This document shows, in pieces, positions 33,675 to 43,780 of a stretch of 64,000 bases of DNA. The notes under the pieces were generated by a model, which was not told the origin of the DNA, made no database searches, and saw only the letters and a list, made by a program, of their open reading frames with translations. The position numbers were made by a program, and so were the translations under genes. The DNA comes from an uncultured Bacteroidota bacterium (GTDB lineage: Bacteria; Bacteroidota; Bacteroidia; Chitinophagales; Chitinophagaceae), in contig CAILUU010000054.1 in NCBI GenBank assembly GCA_903837525.1, positions 1-64,000 on the forward strand, read 5' to 3'. Position 1 is the stretch's first letter; every line of letters begins with the position of its first letter.

Positions 33675-35777
33675 TTGAAATTTTTTCCAGAATCAACCTT
33701 AGTACAATTAGAATACGAAAAAGTTAAAGTCCTTTTATCTAACCATTGTAAAACCGAGTTTGGCAAAGCCAAATGTGCTGCATTACGCATACATACCAAA
33801 AAAGAATTCATTGAAACAGAATTAAGGCAAACAAATGAGTACAAACTAATTACTCAAAGCGGACAAGTTTTTCCAAACGATTTTGTAGCCAATATTGCTA
33901 AAGAATTAAAATTGTTAAGTATACAAGGTGCCGTTTTAAGTGGCGAACAGTTTTTATTAATAAAACGCCTTACCCAAAATACAAACAATATTTTTAGATG
34001 GTTTGATGCTGAAAAAAGGCAGGCCTATGGTGCCTTAGCAAAAGTTATAAATGATACCTATTACGAAAAAGCTATTCCACAATTAATTGATGAAGTTTTA
34101 GATGAAACAGGTAATGTAAAAGATAATGCAAGTGAAGAGTTGTATAAAATACGCATGAGCTTATATAAGCGTAGAAATGAGTTAAGACGCCTATTTGATA
34201 AAATTGTAAGCAAATTAAATAAGCAAGGGTACCTTACAGATATTGAAGAAAGTTTTATGAATGGTCGGAGAGTATTAGCAGTATTTGCCGAACAAAAAAG
34301 ACAAATAAAAGGCGTTTTACATGGCGAAAGCGATAGCCGCCGTACTACTTTTATTGAGCCAGAGGAAACAACAGAACTAAACAACGAAATATTTTCTTTA
34401 GAGCATGAGGAGAGTAGGGAGGTTTATAAAATTTTACGAATACTTACTAAAAACATTGGCGTTTATGCGGCTGTGTTAAAAACCTATTTTGATATTGCTG
34501 GTGAGTATGATTTTATTCAAGCAAAGGCAAAATTGGCCATAGAAATGGGAGGTAATTTTCCTCAAATTTTTGATAAAGCACATATACAGTTAATAGATGC
34601 TTATCACCCCTTACTTTTTTTATACAACAAAGTAAATAATAAGCCAACTATACCGGTAACCCTAACCTTAAATGAAAAACAACGGATATTGGTTATTAGT
34701 GGTCCAAATGCAGGGGGTAAAACTGTTACACTTAAAACAGTGGGTTTATTGCAATTAATGGTGCAAAGTGGTTTATTAGTGCCTGTACACCCCGATAGTG
34801 AGATGGGTATTTTTAAGCAAATTATGATTCATATTGGCGATACCCAAAGCTTAGAGTTTGAGTTAAGTACCTATTCCTCTCACTTAAAAAATATGAAGCA
34901 TTTTATGGAAAATGCAAATGGAAAAACCTTGTTTTTTATAGATGAATTAGGTAGCGGAAGCGATCCAAACTTGGGAGGTGCCTTTGCAGAGGTAATAATG
35001 GAGGAGCTAGCCTTTAAACATAGTTTTGGTATTGTAACCACACATTATCTTAACTTAAAAGTAATGGCTAATAAAGTGCCAGGTATTATAAACGGGGCTA
35101 TGCAGTTTGATGAAAAGAATTTATTACCTATGTATAAATTAATTGTAGGAAAACCAGGTAGTTCTTACACTTTTTCTATTGCAGAACGTATTGGGTTAGA
35201 TAAAAAATTAATTACAAAAGCAAAGGCGTTAGTTGATGAAGACCATTTTACATTAGATAAATTACTGAATAGAACCGAGCAAGACTTACAACGAATTGAT
35301 AAAGATAAAAGCGAATTGCAACAGCTTTTAAAAGAAAATGAACGGCTTAAAAAGGAAATGCAACAAGTGTTAAACAAAGAAAAACATTTGCAAGAAGTTG
35401 AAAAATTAATGCATCAAAATAAAATAAGCGAAGATAAATTTAGCTATTTAAAAGATATGGAACGCCGCCTTAAAGCCATGGTTATTGAGTGGCGAAAGGC
35501 CGAGGATAAGGATAAAGTGGTAAAAATGATTCATGCCTTACTTTTTAACCAAAAAGAAAAAATAGTAGCCGAAAAACAACAAAAAAAATTAAATGAAAAG
35601 TTTATAGAAATAGGCGGAGATATTAAAATAGGTGCAAAAGTAAAGATGAAACAAAACCGCCAAATAGGTATTGTAAAAGAAATAAAAGGCAAAAAAGCCA
35701 TACTTCAAGTTGGTGTAATGCCTATTACCGTTGACTTACAGGATTTAGTAGTCGTAAAAGACAAAGTGGTAGAATAA
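33675..35777 (+). CDS. mutS2: MutS2-type ATPase lacking a C-terminal Smr domain
   Basis: A 700-residue MutS2 homologue. Proteins of this family bind branched DNA or collided ribosomes. The core has NEKQRILVISGPNAGGKTVT (Walker A at about 343-350), TLFFIDELGSGSDPNLGGAF (Walker B), then the ATPase loop THYLNLKVMA. A coiled coil (about 520-610) and a short KOW-like domain (GGDIKIGAKVKMKQNRQIGI) follow. Typical MutS2 continues about 80 more residues with an Smr nuclease domain (LDLRG...HGKG); here the frame stops after the KOW-like part. The start is TTG (MKFFPESTLVQLEYEKVKVL), the only start that fits the family N-terminus. A tRNA gene follows. Confidence 0.9.
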   Translation: MKFFPESTLVQLEYEKVKVLLSNHCKTEFGKAKCAALRIHTKKEFIETELRQTNEYKLITQSGQVFPNDFVANIAKELKLLSIQGAVLSGEQFLLIKRLTQNTNNIFRWFDAEKRQAYGALAKVINDTYYEKAIPQLIDEVLDETGNVKDNASEELYKIRMSLYKRRNELRRLFDKIVSKLNKQGYLTDIEESFMNGRRVLAVFAEQKRQIKGVLHGESDSRRTTFIEPEETTELNNEIFSLEHEESREVYKILRILTKNIGVYAAVLKTYFDIAGEYDFIQAKAKLAIEMGGNFPQIFDKAHIQLIDAYHPLLFLYNKVNNKPTIPVTLTLNEKQRILVISGPNAGGKTVTLKTVGLLQLMVQSGLLVPVHPDSEMGIFKQIMIHIGDTQSLEFELSTYSSHLKNMKHFMENANGKTLFFIDELGSGSDPNLGGAFAEVIMEELAFKHSFGIVTTHYLNLKVMANKVPGIINGAMQFDEKNLLPMYKLIVGKPGSSYTFSIAERIGLDKKLITKAKALVDEDHFTLDKLLNRTEQDLQRIDKDKSELQQLLKENERLKKEMQQVLNKEKHLQEVEKLMHQNKISEDKFSYLKDMERRLKAMVIEWRKAEDKDKVVKMIHALLFNQKEKIVAEKQQKKLNEKFIEIGGDIKIGAKVKMKQNRQIGIVKEIKGKKAILQVGVMPITVDLQDLVVVKDKVVE

Positions 35778-35794
35778 ATTAGTTTCCTCATTTT

Positions 35795-35826
35795 TTTGGG
35801 TTGAGTTTTTTCAAAACGTATCTTTG
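35795..35826 (+). promoter_or_regulatory. Promoter of tRNA-Ser
   Basis: TTTG (35795-35798) is separated by 20 bases from TATCTTTG (35819-35826), matching the Bacteroidota -33/-7 consensus. The tRNA begins 5 bases later. Confidence 0.75.
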
Positions 35827-35830
35827 CCAT

Positions 35831-35915
35831 GGAGAGCTGGCAGAGTGGTCGATTGCGGCAGTCTTGAAAACTGTTGACTGTTACAGGTCCTGGGGTTCGA
35901 ATCCCTAGCTCTCCG
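35831..35915 (+). tRNA. tRNA-Ser (anticodon TGA)
   Basis: An 85-nt class II tRNA. The acceptor stem is GGAGAGC (35831-35837) with GCTCTCC (35908-35914), discriminator G. The anticodon loop is CTTGAAA with anticodon TGA, and the stem is GCAGT/ACTGT. A long variable arm (GAC...GTC) and the T-loop TTCGAAT are present. CCA is not encoded. It reads UCA and UCN serine codons. It has its own promoter and terminator. Confidence 0.95.
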
Positions 35916-35923
35916 CTAAAACT

Positions 35924-35958
35924 AGTCGTTCCATAAAAATTGGAACGACTTTTTATTT
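35924..35958 (+). terminator. Terminator after tRNA-Ser
   Basis: A perfect 10-bp stem, AGTCGTTCCA (35924-35933) with TGGAACGACT (35941-35950), followed by TTTTATTTT. Confidence 0.85.
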
Positions 35959-35973
35959 TATCTTCATTATCAA

Positions 35974-37791
35974 ATGAAACATCTTTCTACTTTAAATAAA
36001 TATTTTTGGAAATATAAATGGCTTTTTGGTTTAGGTATTTTATTTGTTGTGCTAACAAATTATTTTAGAATTTTAGCTCCACAGCTCACTGGCTATATTG
36101 TAAATAGTGTTGTACATAGCATAAGCGGAAAAACAACTAGCCTAAATATTTCTAGTTATGATTATTCCGTAAAAACATTAATTGCATATTTCAATCAATC
36201 TACCACCAATAAAGTGTTACTTACCGGCGTTGCACTTTTATTATTAGCCATTATCAGTGGCTTTTTTATGTTTTTAATGCGCCAAACATTAATTGTAATG
36301 AGCCGCCATATTGAGTATGATCAAAAAAATGAAATATACAAACAATACCAAAAATTAGATGCTACGTTTTACAAAACAAATTTTACAGGCGATTTAATGA
36401 ACCGCATTAGTGAAGATGTAAGCCGTGTAAGAATGTATACAGGGCCAGCATTAATGTACTTTATTAATCTAGCAGCAGTTATAGGTTTTAACGTTTTTTT
36501 TATGTTAAAAAGTAGCCCAAAACTAACCGTTGTGGCACTTGCCCCACTACCTATTTTAGCTATTACTATTTATTTTATAAATAGCATTATAAATAAAAAA
36601 AGCGAAAAAATACAATCCTTACTTAGCTCCTTAACTACCAATGCTCAAGAGTCCTATGCTGGTATAAGAGTTATTAAATCTTTCGGGCAAGAAAAAAATA
36701 TGTTTAGCTTTTTCAAAAAAGATAGTGAGGAGTATATGGATAATGCCATTGGGTTAGCAAAAACAGAAGCTATTTATTTCCCTAGTATGGCATTATTAAT
36801 TGGGCTTAGTACATTAATAACTATAATGGTAGGCGCTTTAGAAGTTGTACATAACCCAACCGATGCAAGTAAAGTGGGTACAATTGTAGAGTTTGTTTTA
36901 TATATTCAAATGCTAACTTTTCCTGTAAGTGCTATAGGATGGACGGCCAGTATGACACAACGGGCAGCAGTATCTCAACGAAGAATAAACGAATTTTTAC
37001 TACATGACTCTTTAACAAAAAATAAAAATAACAACCCACCTTTTACGCTAAAAGGATCTATTGAATTTAAACATGTAAATTTTACATACGCACATACAGG
37101 TGTGCAGGCAATTAAAAATTTTAATTTAAATATAAATAAAGGAGAAAAAATTGCCCTTATTGGTAAAACGGGTAGTGGCAAAACCACCTTAGCACAGCTG
37201 TTACTAAATATGTATCAACTTAATAGTGGAACAATATTGTATGATGGAGTGGATCTAGAAAAAATTAATAATGACGACTTACGAAATCAAATTAGCTATG
37301 TACCACAAGATGTTTTTTTATTTAGCGATAGCGTAAAAAATAATATAAGTTTTGGAGTTGAAAAGGCCGATTTTGAAACTATAAAAAAAGCTGCGCTACA
37401 AGCTAGTATACACCAAGAAATTGAAAAATTTGAAAAAGGTTACGAAACGCTAATAGGAGAGAGAGGCGTAACGTTAAGTGGTGGACAAAAACAACGCATT
37501 TCTATAGCCAGGGCTTTAATAAAACAACCTAAAATGGTAATTTTTGATGATTGCTTAAGTGCAGTAGATGCTAAAACAGAAAATGAGGTTATTGGCAATT
37601 TATATACGTATTTACAAGACAAAACTGCTATAATCATTACCCATCGGATTTTTTCTTTGTTTGATTTTGATAAAATTATTGTGTTAGATGACGGAGCTAT
37701 TGTTGAACAAGGTAAACATAGTGAGTTATTAAAAAAGGAGGGGTATTATGCAAAAATGTATGGTATTCAACAACAACAATCAAATATTTAA
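35974..37791 (+). CDS. ABC exporter, fused permease and ATPase (MsbA/LmrA type)
   Basis: A 605-residue half-transporter. Residues 1 to about 345 form the six-helix ABC_membrane domain, with NEIYKQYQKLDATFYKTNFT and GDLMNRISEDVSRVRMYTGP. The ATPase has Walker A GKTGSGKTT (about 397-405), Q-loop SYVPQDVFLFSDS, signature LSGGQKQRISIARAL, Walker B KMVIFDDCLSAVD and the switch THR. It works as a dimer in the inner membrane and may export lipids, peptides or drugs. The residue after Walker B is D rather than the usual catalytic E (FDDCLSAVD), a common variant in this branch. Substrate unknown. Confidence 0.9.
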   Translation: MKHLSTLNKYFWKYKWLFGLGILFVVLTNYFRILAPQLTGYIVNSVVHSISGKTTSLNISSYDYSVKTLIAYFNQSTTNKVLLTGVALLLLAIISGFFMFLMRQTLIVMSRHIEYDQKNEIYKQYQKLDATFYKTNFTGDLMNRISEDVSRVRMYTGPALMYFINLAAVIGFNVFFMLKSSPKLTVVALAPLPILAITIYFINSIINKKSEKIQSLLSSLTTNAQESYAGIRVIKSFGQEKNMFSFFKKDSEEYMDNAIGLAKTEAIYFPSMALLIGLSTLITIMVGALEVVHNPTDASKVGTIVEFVLYIQMLTFPVSAIGWTASMTQRAAVSQRRINEFLLHDSLTKNKNNNPPFTLKGSIEFKHVNFTYAHTGVQAIKNFNLNINKGEKIALIGKTGSGKTTLAQLLLNMYQLNSGTILYDGVDLEKINNDDLRNQISYVPQDVFLFSDSVKNNISFGVEKADFETIKKAALQASIHQEIEKFEKGYETLIGERGVTLSGGQKQRISIARALIKQPKMVIFDDCLSAVDAKTENEVIGNLYTYLQDKTAIIITHRIFSLFDFDKIIVLDDGAIVEQGKHSELLKKEGYYAKMYGIQQQQSNI

Positions 37792-37801
37792 GTGTCAAAA
37801 T

Positions 37802-37831
37802 TTTGTCATTTAAAAAACAACTATATCTTTG
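37802..37831 (+). promoter_or_regulatory. Promoter of the PUR-family gene
   Basis: TTTG (37802-37805), 18-base spacer, TATCTTTG (37824-37831). The gene starts 45 bases downstream. Confidence 0.7.
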
Positions 37832-37875
37832 CCTTTCAAAAATAGGAAAATCGTTAAAATTTAAAAAAATTAAAA

Positions 37876-38370
37876 GTGGCTTACGAAAACAACGACAATA
37901 GCGAAAAAAAAATGGAAAGCGTTTATAGTAAACGCATTAAAGCAGGAAAAAGACGTACTTACTTTTTTGATGTAAGAGAAACCCGTGGTAACGATTTTTA
38001 TCTAACTATTACTGAAAGCAGAAAGCGTTTTGATAGTGATGGGTACGATAGACATAAAATCTTTTTGTATAAGGAAGATTTTAACAAATTTGTAAAAGGC
38101 TTAAGCGAAGCGGTGGATTATGTGAAGACGGAACTAATGCCCGATTTTGATTTTGATGCATTTAACCATGATACTCCATATGAAGGTGGTGAAGAAGGAG
38201 CAAGAGGCCCTATAAAAGCACAAACGGAAGAAATTACCACAATAACACCTTTAGAAGAAGCTACGGCAGACAATAAAGCAGCAGAAGTTGTACAAACTCC
38301 CACAGCTATTGATGAAACCCCCGCAGCACCAGTTGATAATGGTAGTACTGAGGAAGTGGATAAATGGTAA
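37876..38370 (+). CDS. PUR-alpha-like DNA/RNA-binding protein (DUF3276)
   Basis: A 164-residue protein. Residues 12 to about 90 match the bacterial PUR domain (VYSKRIKAGKRRTYFFDVRE, NDFYLTITESRKRF, HKIFLYKEDFNKFVKGL). The family forms dimers and binds single-stranded nucleic acids, and it is nearly universal in Bacteroidota. The C-terminal 70 residues are acidic and low-complexity (Glu/Thr/Ala). The start is GTG 37876 (MAYENNDNSEK); ATG at codon 13 is an alternative that keeps the whole domain. Abundant expression is plausible given the good promoter and terminator. Confidence 0.88.
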   Translation: MAYENNDNSEKKMESVYSKRIKAGKRRTYFFDVRETRGNDFYLTITESRKRFDSDGYDRHKIFLYKEDFNKFVKGLSEAVDYVKTELMPDFDFDAFNHDTPYEGGEEGARGPIKAQTEEITTITPLEEATADNKAAEVVQTPTAIDETPAAPVDNGSTEEVDKW

Positions 38371-38398
38371 ACTTTTTTACTCAAACCAACTGTATAAG

Positions 38399-38427
38399 AA
38401 CCGCTTAATTTTTAGGCGGTTTTTCTT
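38399..38427 (+). terminator. Terminator after the PUR-family gene
   Basis: The stem AACCGC (38399-38404)/GCGGTT (38416-38421) is followed by TTTT. Confidence 0.7.
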
Positions 38428-38440
38428 TTTGTAAATGGAG

Positions 38441-40765
38441 TTAATTTTTTATTATTGTTTCAACATTTATTAATTTACCTAATTCATTATATCCTTTTAT
38501 ACTAATCTTATAGCAGTTAGCAGCTTTAATTTTATCGGTATTAAAAGAAAAATTATTTTGATCTTTTAATAAAATAATAGATGGGTTCCAATATGCCGAT
38601 TTGTATGCGTTTACATTTTTATCCTTTTCTGAAAAAAGAACTACGTTGTTGCCAAAGCCTTCATAATCAAATTCTTGTGGTTTTACTTTTTCAGGGGTGG
38701 GTTTAGACGTTAATTTATCTACACTAATTTTTGACTTATTTCCCTTTGTATATACTGCTAAAAGACCGCCAGGGTTAATCATACCTACCGTTATGTGCCC
38801 AACATCAAAAAATTTTACAAGAGCAATTTCGTCTACATTTAATTGGTCTAAGTCACTTAATCCTGCAGGTATTTCATCAATTGTAATACCTACAACCCAA
38901 GGTTGAGCGTTTTGCAAAGAGAAATTCCTTGTATTTACAAAATTTCCGTTTTGTACTTGAAGTATAAATACTCTATTTTTAACAAATTGTACTCCCCTCA
39001 TTTTAGTATCATTAGGTGGATTATTAATATTGTCTATAAAAATGCTACTTTGAGTTGAGTAGATTCCTGTGGTAAATAAATCATTCACAACCTCTGCTTT
39101 GCTTTTTGGTTTTCCACCAGATTTTATTTTAACCTCATCTAATATTTTTGCTTTAGTAAGATTAGAATCAACCGAAACTGAAGTAATTACTATTTTATCT
39201 TTTAATATAAATCCGTAACCATACGTAAGTAACGAATCTAGCAAACTATTATTCTTATTTTCAGTAAGTTCTAAAGAACTAGCAAGCTCTTTGTTAGCTG
39301 TAGTGTAATATTTATAGGTAAATTTTTGAATGCCATAAAACACAAGTGAGTCTAAGGTAAACGATCCGTCTGGCTTTACTTTTGCAGTATATTTATAAAC
39401 ACTATCTAGGGTTTCATACAAAAAATTCAAAAACCCAGATCCATAAAATTTTTCTCCAGTAGGGTCAAATACTTTTCCTCTTATAATAGTTGCATAATCA
39501 TCGGCAATTTTTGGAAAGTCCCTATTTTTAGCTTGTATTTTTAAATTAGGTTTAAGTATTTTATATGGGGCATTCATCGTACTATTCGGGTTAGGTGATA
39601 GTTGAAAAAAATCAATAATTTCTTCATTGCTAGTTGCATTAACATTAGCAGAATAAAAATAATCACCATCATCAGTAAGTATGGAATCTTTAGCATTTAT
39701 TTTTTCAACAGAAACAGATAAATATTTATTTGCTTTTGAAGGAAATGAAATAGTTGCTTGCAAACTGTTATTTGTTGGTATAATTTCTTTAGTTAAAATA
39801 ATGTCATCAAAATTATTTTTGTTTTGTACATAAATCGAAGTAGCCGAAACTACGTTCCTATCTTTATCTTGTAAAACAAGCCTAATAATACCAGTTGGTA
39901 ATGATGCAATATTTACACCAGATGTAATGCTAGCATAGTTTTCAAACGAAAATGCAGCTTTATACACTTCACTATTATTTTGATAGACAACAACACTAAA
40001 AGAATCTTCCTTAGGCTGAATTTTATAGTTTTTTGTAAGCATAAAATTCAACACATTTTTTTCAAAAGAAACTTGCATATTTACCCCATTGCTATCTGGT
40101 TTTATCAAGGGATACAAAAACTTTTTATTGTTGATGCTTAACGTGTATTGTTGATTTTTTAGCGGTGTAAATGTAATTTTTGCAACTCCATTATTATCTG
40201 TTGTAAATCCTTTTAGTTGCTTATCATCTTTATCCGTTAGCGTTACATCACAAGGTGCTGGTAAACCATTGGAGAAGGCAGTTTTAATAAAAAATGTATT
40301 GGGTATATTACTTATCAATTTATTATTATCGTAAAAAATGTTGCAAAGGATAGGTAAATCATACACTCCGCTTTGTAAAGTGTTTACCATTAGTGGACTG
40401 CTTTTTATTATTTTATTATTAATCATATAGGGCGTAAACGCTTGTATGGAATAACTTCCTGCTTCTAATTCTTTTGGAATAGTAATAAAGCCGTTTGCAC
40501 TTGAATTAAATAGGGGGTATTTTTCTTTTGAAAGAATTGTTCCTTTTTTATCTGTTAAAAGGATATACAAATTATGGTCATCCTCTATATGATTAATGTT
40601 GTTTATAACATAGTATTTAAAAGCTACAACCTCGCCAGCATTGCAGGTATTTTTGCTTAGGTGCAACAATAATTTCTGGGTAAGGTTTTTATCGGCAGTT
40701 ACATTTTGTGCATTGCTAATCTTTATACAAAAAATCAATAAAAATAAAAGTGTCAGTCTAGTCAT
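38441..40765 (-). CDS. Exported MG2/TonB-plug-like protein of unknown function
   Basis: A 774-residue exported protein with a signal peptide ending SNAQ. The N-terminal half has alpha-2-macroglobulin MG2-like beta domains (NTCNAGEVVAFKYYVIN, FNSSANGFITIPKELEAGSY). The C-terminal half has a carboxypeptidase-regulatory-like part and a TonB-plug-like piece (DEIALVKFFDVGHI, INPGGLLAVYTKG). There is no beta-barrel. Bacteroidota carry many such proteins, sometimes thought to bind or present proteins at the outer membrane, with no established role. The GTG 7 codons upstream gives a worse signal peptide, so ATG 40765 is used. Confidence 0.75.
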   Translation of the reverse strand: MTRLTLLFLLIFCIKISNAQNVTADKNLTQKLLLHLSKNTCNAGEVVAFKYYVINNINHIEDDHNLYILLTDKKGTILSKEKYPLFNSSANGFITIPKELEAGSYSIQAFTPYMINNKIIKSSPLMVNTLQSGVYDLPILCNIFYDNNKLISNIPNTFFIKTAFSNGLPAPCDVTLTDKDDKQLKGFTTDNNGVAKITFTPLKNQQYTLSINNKKFLYPLIKPDSNGVNMQVSFEKNVLNFMLTKNYKIQPKEDSFSVVVYQNNSEVYKAAFSFENYASITSGVNIASLPTGIIRLVLQDKDRNVVSATSIYVQNKNNFDDIILTKEIIPTNNSLQATISFPSKANKYLSVSVEKINAKDSILTDDGDYFYSANVNATSNEEIIDFFQLSPNPNSTMNAPYKILKPNLKIQAKNRDFPKIADDYATIIRGKVFDPTGEKFYGSGFLNFLYETLDSVYKYTAKVKPDGSFTLDSLVFYGIQKFTYKYYTTANKELASSLELTENKNNSLLDSLLTYGYGFILKDKIVITSVSVDSNLTKAKILDEVKIKSGGKPKSKAEVVNDLFTTGIYSTQSSIFIDNINNPPNDTKMRGVQFVKNRVFILQVQNGNFVNTRNFSLQNAQPWVVGITIDEIPAGLSDLDQLNVDEIALVKFFDVGHITVGMINPGGLLAVYTKGNKSKISVDKLTSKPTPEKVKPQEFDYEGFGNNVVLFSEKDKNVNAYKSAYWNPSIILLKDQNNFSFNTDKIKAANCYKISIKGYNELGKLINVETIIKN

Positions 40766-40886
40766 TCGTAAGTTCTTAGTACACAAGATTTTTTGTAATT
40801 GTAGAATTTAATATTAACTAATACCAATCTTTTATTAGAAGTAAAATAAATACTAATTGCATCATGTTAAAGTTAAACGATAAACT

Positions 40887-42482
40887 TTAGCGCATTTTCT
40901 TATAGCAATTTATTAATCCATTGGTTGAGGAATCATGTGTATTAACGAATTCATCACCATTTAATTCTGGTAATATATTCACTGCTAATACTTTACCAAG
41001 CTCTACCCCAAACTGATCAAAGCTGTAAATATTCCAAATTACACCTTGTACAAAAATTTTATGTTCGTATAAAGCAATTAATTCGCCAAGGGTAAAGGGT
41101 GTAATTTCTTTTATTAAAAAAGAATTAGATGGTCTATTGCCTTCAAAAACCCTGTAATTATTCTCATTATCTGAGCCATTCATTAAAGCCTCTGTTTGTG
41201 CAAAAAAATTGCTTAATAATTTTTGATGATGATCGCCAATAGAATTATGACTAATAGCAGTTGCAATAAAATCGGCAGGTATTTTTTGTGTACCTTGATG
41301 AAGTAGTTGATAAAAGGCGTGCTGCCCATTTGTACCCGGCTCACCCCAAATTATTGGACCGGTGGAGTAGGTTACCTTGTCTCCATTTCTATCTACATAT
41401 TTACCGTTGCTTTCCATATTGCCTTGCTGAAAGTAAGCGGCAAAGCGATGCATATATTGGTCGTAGGGTAAAATAACTTCGCTCGTTGTGCCAAAAAAAT
41501 TGGTATACCAAAGTCCAATTAAGGCCATTAAAACAGGTATATTTTTTTCAAATTTCTCAGTTGCAAAATGGTCATCAACTTCGTGTGCACCTTTTAATAG
41601 TTGTTCAAAATTGCTATAGCCTATAGTTAATGCTATACTTAAACCAATAGCGCTCCATAAACTATATCTTCCACCTACCCAATCCCAAAACGGAAACATA
41701 TTTGCAGTATCAATACCAAATTTTTCTACGGCTGTTTTATTTGTACTTAAGGCAACAAAATGTTTAGCAATATGTTTTTCATCCTTTGCATGTTTTAAAA
41801 ACCATTCTCTTGCAGTGTGTGCATTGGTCATCGTTTCTTGAGTAGTAAACGTTTTACTAGCTATTAAAAAAAGCGTTTCTTCAGCATTTATATTTTTTAG
41901 GGTTTCGGCAATATGTGTGCCATCTATATTGCTTACAAAATATGCTTGTATACCTTCTATCCAATAGGGTTTTAATGCCTCTGTAACCATAACTGGGCCT
42001 AAGTCGCTACCACCTATACCAATATTTACAATGTATTTTATTTTTTTGTTGGTATAGCCTTTATGAGTTCCAGTGTGTATGTCGTTACAAAACACGTCCA
42101 TTTGTTTTAAAACCGCTTTTATAGCTGGCATTACATCTTGCCCGTTTCTAAAGATTGGGTTGCCACTAAAGTTGCGTAAGGCAGTATGCAAAACAGCTCT
42201 ATCTTCATTTACATTAATTTTTTCGCCATTAAATAGTGCAGTAATAGCTTCCTTCAACTTACATTCGGTAGCTAACTGTAAAAGTGTATCTATTGTTTTT
42301 TGGGTTAGTATGTTTTTAGAATAATCGAATACAATATCTTTTACACACATCGAAAATTTTGAAAATCTATCTGCATCTTGTGCAAATAAATCTTTCATAT
42401 GTACCGATTGCATTTCGGAAAAATGTTTTTGCAATTCTGACCAAGCAGCGGTTGTAGTGGGGTTAATTTTTGGAAAACTCAA
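40887..42482 (-). CDS. pgi: Glucose-6-phosphate isomerase
   Basis: A 531-residue enzyme interconverting glucose-6-P and fructose-6-P in glycolysis and gluconeogenesis. Signatures include [84 protein letters not shown] and the PGI pattern [13 protein letters not shown]. Length and motif order fit the long bacterial/eukaryotic type. It lies 131 bp upstream of threonine aldolase in coordinates, on the same strand. The gap has a short fragment like the ACGCAAGG repeats (about 42522-42540). Confidence 0.96.
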   Translation of the reverse strand: MSFPKINPTTTAAWSELQKHFSEMQSVHMKDLFAQDADRFSKFSMCVKDIVFDYSKNILTQKTIDTLLQLATECKLKEAITALFNGEKINVNEDRAVLHTALRNFSGNPIFRNGQDVMPAIKAVLKQMDVFCNDIHTGTHKGYTNKKIKYIVNIGIGGSDLGPVMVTEALKPYWIEGIQAYFVSNIDGTHIAETLKNINAEETLFLIASKTFTTQETMTNAHTAREWFLKHAKDEKHIAKHFVALSTNKTAVEKFGIDTANMFPFWDWVGGRYSLWSAIGLSIALTIGYSNFEQLLKGAHEVDDHFATEKFEKNIPVLMALIGLWYTNFFGTTSEVILPYDQYMHRFAAYFQQGNMESNGKYVDRNGDKVTYSTGPIIWGEPGTNGQHAFYQLLHQGTQKIPADFIATAISHNSIGDHHQKLLSNFFAQTEALMNGSDNENNYRVFEGNRPSNSFLIKEITPFTLGELIALYEHKIFVQGVIWNIYSFDQFGVELGKVLAVNILPELNGDEFVNTHDSSTNGLINCYKKMR

Positions 42483-42613
42483 TGTTTAGTTTTTAGATTA
42501 CGAAGTTAAGGAATAACAACATAGACGCAAGGGTGAAAGTAATACGCTATTTGTTACAAAAAATCCTTAGATTTTTTAAATTAAACGTTAAGCTGCCTAA
42601 TTTATTTTTCCAA

Positions 42614-43633
42614 TTATAGTGCTTCAATTACCTGTATTAATTTTTTTAACATTTCTTTTGTAACATCCAAGTGGGTAACCATACGCACTTGTGTAGGAGA
42701 AATGGCAAGGCATAAAATATCATCTTGCTTTAATCGTTCAACCAATTCTTTGGGGGTACAACTGTTTATAACTTCAAAAATTATAATGTTAGTTTCTACG
42801 GGCATTATTTTACCAATAAAATCTTTCTCTATTAAAGCTCTTGCAATTTCTTTTGCTGCAACATGGTCATAAGTTAATCTTTCTATATTATTTTGTAATG
42901 CATGAGTACCTGCAGCAGCTAAAAAGCCAGCTTGCCGCATTCCTCCACCAAAAACTTTACGTATACGTTTAGCTTTTTTAATTAAATTTTGGTTGCCCAA
43001 TAATAAGCTACCAACTGGTGTACCTAAGCCTTTGCTTAAACAAATAGAAATACTATCAAATATTTCTCCATACTGTTTTGGCGTTTCGCCTTTAGCAACT
43101 AGGGCATTAAAAAGCCTTGCCCCATCTAAATGCAATTTTAAATTATGTTGAAAACAAACTTCTTTTATTTTTATTATCTCTTCAAAATTGTAGCAAGCAC
43201 CACCTCCAAAATTGGTCGTGTTTTCTAGGCTTACCAAACTACTATTCGATTTATGTACATCAAATTTATTATTGATAGATGCTGAAATTAACGCTGCTGT
43301 TATTCGCCCTCTATCACCTTGCAGCAACTTTACAGAACTAGCGCTATTAAAAGCAATTCCACCTCCTTCAAATTGGTACACATGGCTAAGCTCATCGCAA
43401 ATAACCTCATCGCCAGGTTGAGTATGGCATTTTATGGCAATTTGGTTTGTCATGGTGCCACTAGGGCAAAAAATGGATGCTTCCAGTCCAAACATATCTG
43501 CTGCTAAAGCCTCTAAATAATTTACAGAAGGGTCTTCACCAAAAACATCATCCCCAACTTTGGCGGTAAACATAGCATTTAACATAGCTGTAGATGGCTT
43601 AGTAAATGTATCGGAACGTAAATCTATTTGCAT
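42614..43633 (-). CDS. ltaE: Low-specificity L-threonine aldolase
   Basis: A 339-residue PLP enzyme cleaving L-threonine and allo-threonine to glycine and acetaldehyde. It begins MQIDLRSDTFTKPS, with GDDVFGEDP and EASIFCPSGTMTNQIAI. The PLP-binding lysine is in SICLSKGLGTPVGS, and HLDGARLFNAL, GGGMRQAG and TNIIIFEV are family blocks. The 3' end precedes pgi on the same strand. A repeat-like CCACAAAAGCACAAAGCC lies just upstream of its start (about 43660). Confidence 0.92.
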   Translation of the reverse strand: MQIDLRSDTFTKPSTAMLNAMFTAKVGDDVFGEDPSVNYLEALAADMFGLEASIFCPSGTMTNQIAIKCHTQPGDEVICDELSHVYQFEGGGIAFNSASSVKLLQGDRGRITAALISASINNKFDVHKSNSSLVSLENTTNFGGGACYNFEEIIKIKEVCFQHNLKLHLDGARLFNALVAKGETPKQYGEIFDSISICLSKGLGTPVGSLLLGNQNLIKKAKRIRKVFGGGMRQAGFLAAAGTHALQNNIERLTYDHVAAKEIARALIEKDFIGKIMPVETNIIIFEVINSCTPKELVERLKQDDILCLAISPTQVRMVTHLDVTKEMLKKLIQVIEAL

Positions 43634-43780
43634 GGTACAAATTTATGGAATAAAAATATCCCACAAAAGCACAAAGCCAAATAAAGAAAATAGCCTAAAC
43701 TAATAATATTTAGTATCCTTTTTGATTTTGTGGAAAATCAGTTTAACTTAAATCAAATAACTTTACTACAAATAATAACG

